DNA from: CAVUNY01 sp963843535
Lineage (GTDB): Bacteria > Chloroflexota > Anaerolineae > Anaerolineales > Anaerolineaceae
Length of the DNA stretch: 64,000 nt
Direction: 5' to 3'
Assembly (NCBI GenBank): GCA_963843535.1
Contig: CAWJKU010000004.1
Coordinates: 806,001-870,000 of the forward strand
Shown: positions 59,283-64,000 of the stretch, piece by piece
Layout of the letters: every line of letters begins with the position of its first letter
How positions within the stretch are numbered: position 1 is the stretch's first letter
Translations under genes and position numbers: made by a program
Notes under the pieces: model-generated
Told to the model about the DNA's origin: nothing
Databases searched by the model: none
What the model saw: the letters and a program-made list of their open reading frames with translations, nothing else

Positions 59283-59335
59283 ATTAAGAACCTATCCGAA
59301 AAATATTGCCAACAATTTCTGGATAGATACTAAGT
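59283..59335 (+). repeat. 53-nt intergenic repeat, copy 1
   Basis: 51 of 53 positions match copy 2 at 62968-63020. The unit has an inverted repeat CTATCC/GGATAG and inner ATTG/CAAT, so it can form a hairpin. It is about 65 nt upstream of the AI-2E family gene start. Confidence 0.8.
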
Positions 59336-59384
59336 TCAAAATATTGGAAAGAGTATAATCCCGTTTTCGCTGTGGGTCATCTAA

Positions 59385-59678
59385 TTAATTCTGGTCAGTT
59401 TATTTATCTTCAACCCAGTTTATATTTCCACGCAGGTTCTACAAAGGGCAGACCTTTGCCGACCGGCGGGCATCAAAGGGCGCTACGACCCGGATGGAAA
59501 CCTGATTGCGGGTGATCATGTCTCCATCAAGGTCTCAGCTTCCGATGGATATGATGGGAATGAAGCAAAAATACAGCTCGAACCAGGCAATTCTGGTTTG
59601 CAGCCGATCGCGACAGCCGCATTTGTGTGGGAATGGGATATCCGCAATTTGCGGTCCGGAAAGATTATGTTTATGTAA
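59385..59678 (+). pseudogene. Possible gene remnant
   Basis: An open frame without a start codon, read as IKGRYDPDGNLIAGDH... and VSIKVSASDGYDGNEAKIQ, ending TAA at 59676-59678. The composition is protein-like (balanced hydrophobic/charged, YDPDGN-type loop) but no family is recognised. It may be the tail of a deleted gene, brought in or cut by a repeat-associated event. In the rest of the 519-nt gap I see only the repeat and the terminator. Confidence 0.35.
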
Positions 59679-59716
59679 AAAAAGAGAGCTTATCAATGGG
59701 TAATTGATAAGCTCTC
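59677..59716 (-). terminator. Intrinsic terminator of the FHA gene
   Basis: On the minus strand GAGAGCTTATCA/TGATAAGCTCTC (12 bp, 9-nt loop), followed by seven T residues, about 22 nt past the gene stop. Confidence 0.88.
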
Positions 59717-59738
59717 CGCGGATACTGGGGATACTGGA

Positions 59739-60494
59739 TCAACACATCCCAAATAGGGGACACCATAAACTGAAATCGTCGATCACCAATACCAGGATGA
59801 TCAAAAGCAAGATCCCAATCACGATATAAGGCCAGATAGGGGCCTTAACTCGCGGCAGCGGGGCCTCAGCTTCTATGGGATAAGGCACCTGGCCTGAAAA
59901 CGGGGATTGAACTGGTTCGTAAGAGGGCGCTTGCTGCATCGACTGGTATCTGGGCTGCTGTTGAGCGACAGGAGGAGGTGATTGGTACGCCGGTGGATTG
60001 GCAGGGGGATAATGTTGCGCCGGTTCAGGTTGGCTGACAGACCGCGCCTGGGATGCCGGCAGGGGTTCGTAAGCGGAAGAAGGCATAGGATAGACAGGCG
60101 TTTGGACTGAAGGCGGTACATTAATGACATCTGGTGGGACCGATCCCGGCTGCTTTAGACTGCTGGTCGAGACGGTGGAACTTTCTCCCAATTCGACTGC
60201 ATCGAACTCCAACGTGATACGTTCACCCAGAGTGATTACCTCTCCCGGATGCAAAGAATAAGGGCTGACCAGGCGCTGTCCATTTACAGAGGAGCCGTTT
60301 GTCGATCCGAGATCTTCCAACACGAACGCCCCATTTTGAATGTACAGGCGGGCGTGGCGGCGAGAAATTTCGGGATCGTTGATGACAATATCATTGCTTA
60401 AGTCACGACCGATGAAGATCTCGCTTTTAACCAGAGGGTAGGTTTTCCCCGGGGTGGGTCCGGAACGGATAACAATCTGAAATGATGGGCCCAT
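59739..60494 (-). CDS. FHA domain protein with Pro/Gln-rich linker and C-terminal membrane anchor
   Basis: A 251-residue protein: an FHA domain (about 4-95; GRDLSNDIVINDPEISRRHARL, then STNGSSVNG), a Pro/Gln/Ser-rich linker (about 110-215) and a single C-terminal hydrophobic helix (about 222-240). FHA domains bind phosphothreonine, often from Ser/Thr kinases; no kinase is adjacent, so the partner is unknown. It would sit on the inner face of the membrane. GGAGG precedes the ATG. It is divergent from the OmpR-type operon. Confidence 0.9.
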   Translation of the reverse strand: MGPSFQIVIRSGPTPGKTYPLVKSEIFIGRDLSNDIVINDPEISRRHARLYIQNGAFVLEDLGSTNGSSVNGQRLVSPYSLHPGEVITLGERITLEFDAVELGESSTVSTSSLKQPGSVPPDVINVPPSVQTPVYPMPSSAYEPLPASQARSVSQPEPAQHYPPANPPAYQSPPPVAQQQPRYQSMQQAPSYEPVQSPFSGQVPYPIEAEAPLPRVKAPIWPYIVIGILLLIILVLVIDDFSLWCPLFGMC

Positions 60495-60746
60495 GATTAA
60501 CCTCCTGCCATGATTCTACACAAAATAAGTGTAGTCCTTTTGATATTTCATGTCAACTTTAAAACACTGGCGATTTATTAACACCTTAAGGTTTGCTTCG
60601 TCTTTCGTTTTGAAGTAGTACGGCATTTTTTTGATAAATGTCATTACTGCCCTTGCACAACTTGCAGACACTTATCCAGAATTAATATCAAGAATATACA
60701 TTATCCATACCAATTCAGTATAATTATAACGTTCAGGAGGATCACT

Positions 60747-61445
60747 TTGACAAGTATATTGGTTGTGGACGATGAACCTGTAATCATGGAATCGCTGGCT
60801 TACAGCCTGAGGCGAGAAGGCTACGAAGTGAGCGTGTCGCCGAACGGTTTGGAGGCTCTGGAATTATTTGACAAGATACATCCTGACCTGGTGGTGTTGG
60901 ATATTATGCTGCCTGGGATTGATGGATTGGAAGTTTGCCGGCGTTTGCGCTCCCGCAGCGCTGTTCCGATCATCATGCTCACAGCGCGTGGCGATGAAGT
61001 AGACCGGATTTTAGGTCTTGAAATTGGTGCGGATGATTATCTCCCCAAACCATTTTCGTTCCGCGAGCTGCTGGCGCGCATCCGCTCCCTCGTCAGGCGG
61101 GTAGTGCTGGATACTCAAAGTGATGCCCAGGGAATATTAAAGATTGGCGATCTGGTGCTGGACCCGACCGCCAGGCGGGTGCAGAAAAAACAGCAAGACA
61201 TGCAATTATCGGCGCGGGAATTCGACCTGTTGGATTTTTTAATGAGGCAGGCCGGACGCGCTTGCAGCCGCCAGGAGTTATTAAACCGGGTGTGGGGTGA
61301 GGATTGGTCAGGGGATCCACGCACGTTAGAGGTGCATATTCGTTGGCTGCGATTAAAAGTAGAAGATGATCCTACCAATCCTGTTTATATTCAAACAGTT
61401 CGAGGTTATGGATACCGGTTTGTGAGCCCAGATGAATTAACATGA
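60747..61445 (+). CDS. OmpR/PhoB family response regulator
   Basis: 232 residues: REC with Asp8-Asp9, phospho-acceptor Asp52 and Lys near 101, followed by a winged-helix DNA-binding domain (about 125-228) with the VYIQTVRGYGYRF end. TTG start, 6 nt after CAGGAGG. The kinase gene starts inside its stop (ATGA). Targets are unknown; the downstream ABC permease genes are candidates. Confidence 0.94.
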   Translation: MTSILVVDDEPVIMESLAYSLRREGYEVSVSPNGLEALELFDKIHPDLVVLDIMLPGIDGLEVCRRLRSRSAVPIIMLTARGDEVDRILGLEIGADDYLPKPFSFRELLARIRSLVRRVVLDTQSDAQGILKIGDLVLDPTARRVQKKQQDMQLSAREFDLLDFLMRQAGRACSRQELLNRVWGEDWSGDPRTLEVHIRWLRLKVEDDPTNPVYIQTVRGYGYRFVSPDELT

Positions 61446-62929
61446 GGCTGTTTTTTTTGAAAGGCCTCGCGTCTCGCCTGGTTGCGACCCATTTATTTGT
61501 TGGCGTGCTAAGTGTCGGGTTAATCGCCTCAATCGCCGGTCATTTTATATTGGACAGCGGGCGGCGGGAGGTCGAAAACGTTTACGATGAAATGGCATTC
61601 CTTTTAAGCAACAATCTGGAAATGCCTTTTCTTGAACTTGCCAATGGAAACTCACTAGACCCCGCAGAAATAAAGAGCGTCCTTGAAGAAGGATTAAAGG
61701 GGCGCAGCAGCGTAAAATATACCGTTTTCTTATCAAACGGGACAACGGTGGTATCGAATGAAACCGGGGCAGATTTCTCAAAGATCCCGCCTGAAGTTCA
61801 AACCGCGCTGCTGCAAATCGAAGGTACTCAGATCCGGCGTGACGAACAGGGGAATGAGACATTTTATGTCGCGGTACCCATTACTCATGAAAGCATCATT
61901 TATGGGGTATTACGGCTTTCGACCACGTTTCGCGATAATATGGAACCTACGTATCGATCGCTTTACTTGCTGGGAGCGATCTCCCTGCTGCTGCTCATCG
62001 GCGTGGCAGTAGGTTCCTGGTGGTTTTCGTATAGCTTAACGCAGCCAATCAAGAACTTGACCGTGGTCGCCGGTCGGGTGAGTAATGGTGATCTCTCTTC
62101 CAGAGCAGAGTTAACGGGGCCTGATGAACTTCGCCAGTTTGCCAGCACATTCAACCAGATGGCCAGCCAACTGCAGAACAATATGGATGGGCTGAAAGCG
62201 TTTGTGGCCAATGCCAGCCATGAACTGCGTACTCCGATGACCGCGATCAAACTGCACGTAGATGCACTGGCAGAAGGCGCGATCGCGGAACCGGAAGTGG
62301 CCCATCACTTTCTGGCTCAACTGCAGGATGAAATCGACCGGATGAGCCGCACGGTTAATGATTTGCTGGACCTTTCTCGCATCGAGGCTAACCTCGGTAT
62401 GGTTCGCTTGGAAGAGTTAAACCTGGCGCAAATTTTGCTCGAAACCCGGGATTTCTGGCGAGCGCGGTCAGTGCAGGCTGGGGTCGACCTGCGCCTGAGC
62501 ATCCCTTCGCCAATGACGCGCATTAACGGTAATGAGGATCAATTGAGCAGGGTTTTCCATAATTTGGTGGACAATGCGATAAAACATACACCTGCTGGCG
62601 GTTGGGTTGAGATCTGTCTTTTCAATTTACCCCAGCGTGGCGTGATACGGGTGGAAGTACGCGATAATGGAGTCGGCATTCCGGCTGAAAATCTTCACAA
62701 GATTTTTGACAGGTTTTACCGGGTTGAAGTTCCCTACGCCAAGAAAATCTCCGGCAGCGGCCTGGGATTGGCGATCGCGAAGACGATTATAGAAGCTCAT
62801 CATGGGAAAATCGGTGTGAGCAGTATTGTGGGGGTAGGAAGCACTTTTTGGGTCGAGCTTTCAAGTCTGAACCTCAGTTCTACTGATATGAAGACAATCC
62901 CGGTCGCCATTAATACCGATCACGAGTAA
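61442..62929 (+). CDS. HAMP-type sensor histidine kinase
   Basis: Partner of the preceding regulator. 495 residues: helix 1 (about 14-36), a periplasmic sensor region (about 37-176), helix 2 (about 177-198), HAMP (about 200-250), HisKA with ASHELRTP (His260), and HATPase_c (NLVDNAIKHTP, DNGVGIP, GSGLGLAIAK). The ligand of the extracytoplasmic part is unknown. It is followed by the second copy of the 53-nt repeat and the ABC permease genes. Confidence 0.94.
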   Translation: MRLFFLKGLASRLVATHLFVGVLSVGLIASIAGHFILDSGRREVENVYDEMAFLLSNNLEMPFLELANGNSLDPAEIKSVLEEGLKGRSSVKYTVFLSNGTTVVSNETGADFSKIPPEVQTALLQIEGTQIRRDEQGNETFYVAVPITHESIIYGVLRLSTTFRDNMEPTYRSLYLLGAISLLLLIGVAVGSWWFSYSLTQPIKNLTVVAGRVSNGDLSSRAELTGPDELRQFASTFNQMASQLQNNMDGLKAFVANASHELRTPMTAIKLHVDALAEGAIAEPEVAHHFLAQLQDEIDRMSRTVNDLLDLSRIEANLGMVRLEELNLAQILLETRDFWRARSVQAGVDLRLSIPSPMTRINGNEDQLSRVFHNLVDNAIKHTPAGGWVEICLFNLPQRGVIRVEVRDNGVGIPAENLHKIFDRFYRVEVPYAKKISGSGLGLAIAKTIIEAHHGKIGVSSIVGVGSTFWVELSSLNLSSTDMKTIPVAINTDHE

Positions 62930-62967
62930 AATTCAAGCGGGAACCCGCTTTTAGCTTTTACCACAAT

Positions 62968-63020
62968 ATTAAGAACCTATCCGAATAATATTGCCAACAA
63001 TTTCTGGATAGATAATAAGT
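62968..63020 (+). repeat. 53-nt intergenic repeat, copy 2
   Basis: Matches copy 1 at 59283-59335 with two differences. It ends on the GTG start of the ABC permease gene (63019), so its right end overlaps that gene's first codon. Confidence 0.8.
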
Positions 63021-63828
63021 GCGAATAGTGTGGAATGTGAACCTTTTCTGGCATCTGGTCAAACTTGCATTTAAACAACAGATGGCATACCGTCTGGCTT
63101 TGTGGGCCGGGTTAGCCACAAACCTGTTTTTCGGCCTCTTGCGGGCGGTTCTGTTAATTGCTTTATACGGACAGCGCAGTGATGTGAATGGGCTGACCGT
63201 ACTCGGCGCGGTCACTTATGTTGGGGTGACACAGGCGATGATCGCTTACCTTTCGCTGTTTGGCTCGTTGGACCTGACAAACGCGATTTATTCAGGCGCG
63301 ATCGGATCTGATCTGCTGCGGCCGGTCAACTTTTTTATCTATTGGATGGCGCGCGATTTTGGAAGATCCCTGGTCAATTTAATCGGCCGCGGAATATTGT
63401 TCATGCTCTTGTTCAGTTTATTCTTCCCGTTAATCGTTCCGCGCAGCCTGGAAAATTGGCTGATCCTCACTCTTTCACTTTTAATGGCCTGGTTGTTGAG
63501 CTTTTCCTTCCGTTATGTGGTAAGCCTGGCAGCTTTTTGGACGCCGGATGCCCGCGGTATACTGCGCATGACCGGGGCAGTCTTTCAACTTCTCTCCGGT
63601 TTTATCATGCCGCTGCGCCTGCTTCCGGATTGGTTCGTTTCTTTGGCGAACCTGACCCCCTTTCCTTCGATGGTCAATACTTCTGTCGAAATCTACCTGG
63701 GTACTTTTCAAGGCGTCCAGGTGTGGAATGCCCTTTTCATGCAGCTCATCTGGATCGTAATCCTGGTGGTTGCAGCGGAGCTCGTTTTTCGCGCCGGTTT
63801 ACGCCATCTGGTGATCCAGGGAGGGTAA
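63019..63828 (+). CDS. ABC-2 type transporter permease
   Basis: A 269-residue protein with about six hydrophobic segments and no nucleotide-binding motif. Segments FALLRAVLLIALYGQ-like, NLIGRGILFMLLFSLFF and SLAAFWTPDARGILRM resemble ABC-2/DUF990-type permeases that pair with a second permease and an ATPase. Start is uncertain: GTG at 63019, 63028 or 63037; no clear ribosome site. It is followed 1 nt later by a second permease gene. Confidence 0.78.
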   Translation: MRIVWNVNLFWHLVKLAFKQQMAYRLALWAGLATNLFFGLLRAVLLIALYGQRSDVNGLTVLGAVTYVGVTQAMIAYLSLFGSLDLTNAIYSGAIGSDLLRPVNFFIYWMARDFGRSLVNLIGRGILFMLLFSLFFPLIVPRSLENWLILTLSLLMAWLLSFSFRYVVSLAAFWTPDARGILRMTGAVFQLLSGFIMPLRLLPDWFVSLANLTPFPSMVNTSVEIYLGTFQGVQVWNALFMQLIWIVILVVAAELVFRAGLRHLVIQGG

Positions 63829-63829
63829 T

Positions 63830-64000
63830 TTGAGGCACCAGGCCTCTCTTTATTTCCGATTGATCTCCATCCAAATCCGGTCTCAGATGCAGTACCGGGT
63901 ATCATTCTGGTTGGAGATGTTATCCACCGGGCTGCTGAATGCGTCTTATTTTATCGCCCTGGTTTTAGTGTTGGAGCGGTTTGGCAATATTGTGGGGTGG
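63830..64000 (+). CDS. ABC-2 type transporter permease, partial (cut by window end)
   Basis: The first 57 residues: a basic N-terminus followed by a hydrophobic stretch MLSTGLLNASYFIALVLVLE. Content and position match a second ABC-2 permease subunit paired with the gene at 63019. TTG start, with GAGGG upstream and the previous stop 1 nt before. The ATPase is expected beyond the window, which cannot be checked here. Confidence 0.7.
   Translation, partial: MRHQASLYFRLISIQIRSQMQYRVSFWLEMLSTGLLNASYFIALVLVLERFGNIVGW

Noticed and set aside
59506..59703. Plus-strand ORF with an ATG at 59506
   Set aside because: Met/Ser/Cys-rich shadow frame in another phase; the phase read from 59385 has better protein character, though without a start.
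1..64000. CRISPR arrays, rRNA operons, prophage or complete insertion sequences
   Set aside because: No regularly spaced direct repeats, rRNA-like stretches or transposase reading frames were found.

Overview
The window looks like part of a chromosome from a Chloroflexota bacterium, probably Anaerolineae-like. This rests on gene content and style rather than a marker gene: frequent lipoproteins with T/P/S-rich linkers, an NBR1-like Ig lipoprotein, a secreted protein with a Thr/Pro-rich stalk, a heme A synthase/heme O synthase fusion, a tandem ThyX-like protein, a NusA with an acidic/basic tail, and moderate-to-high G+C with mixed ATG/GTG/TTG starts. No rRNA, tRNA, CRISPR array or complete insertion sequence was seen. 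Most of the window is housekeeping and respiratory genes; the accessory elements are intergenic repeats, one A+T-rich secreted-protein gene and one possible gene remnant.

Layout. 0.3-4.3 kb: a small membrane protein, then sdhCDAB (complex II). 4.4-4.6 kb: an intergenic repeat. 4.75-14 kb: a long minus-strand operon nusA-ylxR-infB-rbfA-nrnA-truB-ribF-thyX-like, with its own promoter and a terminator-like hairpin in the nusA leader. 14.1-18.8 kb: an Ldh_2-type dehydrogenase, a lipoprotein, a membrane protein and an A+T-rich caspase-fold-like secreted protein. 19-25 kb: gyrB, two membrane proteins sharing a 47-nt divergent promoter region, a JAMM protease, a PlsY-like acyltransferase and a metallo-beta-lactamase-fold hydrolase. 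25-33.6 kb: a large cell-surface protein, proline dehydrogenase, SDR, UbiA-like protein and two moeA genes, the second fused to a binding-protein-like domain. 33.7-38.4 kb: a Bcp peroxiredoxin, an Rrf2 regulator with four cysteines, a cytochrome c lipoprotein and a NarL-type two-component system. 38.5-46.6 kb: a caa3-type (A2) cytochrome oxidase locus with assembly genes, in the order coxB (fused to a degenerate receiver domain), coxA, subunit IV, coxC, sco, cupredoxin-like, SURF1, ctaA-ctaB. 46.7-49.35 kb: rsfS, thpR, a membrane glycosyltransferase-like gene and a candidate 6S RNA. 49.35-56.4 kb: a compact his operon hisG-D-(CB)-H-A-F-I-E led by a histidine leader peptide and attenuator. 56.4-64 kb: a small acidic protein, a lipoprotein, an AI-2E family permease, an FHA protein, an OmpR-type two-component system and two ABC-2 type permease genes, the second cut by the window end.

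How the genes work together. SdhCDAB and the caa3 oxidase with its copper and heme A assembly factors describe an aerobic respiratory chain. The Rrf2 regulator and the NarL-type kinase (cysteine-bearing GAF region) lie immediately before the oxidase and are plausible redox or oxygen inputs. The nusA operon couples transcription factors, ribosome maturation, RNA turnover and flavin synthesis with a flavin-dependent ThyX relative. The his operon is complete for the pathway from PRPP/ATP to histidinal oxidation apart from a stand-alone histidinol-phosphate phosphatase, which I do not see.

Most notable signals: (1) a short reading frame with three consecutive His codons between a TTGACA-17-TATAAA promoter and an intrinsic terminator before hisG, with a 9-of-10-bp antiterminator pairing, and an ATG so close to the promoter that the leader peptide is probably translated leaderless; (2) several other genes with a -10 box 6-9 nt before the start codon and no Shine-Dalgarno; (3) a receiver-like domain in frame with CoxB; (4) a two-domain ThyX protein in which each half keeps a different half of the ThyX signature; (5) a family of intergenic repeats with variable, perfectly palindromic cores.
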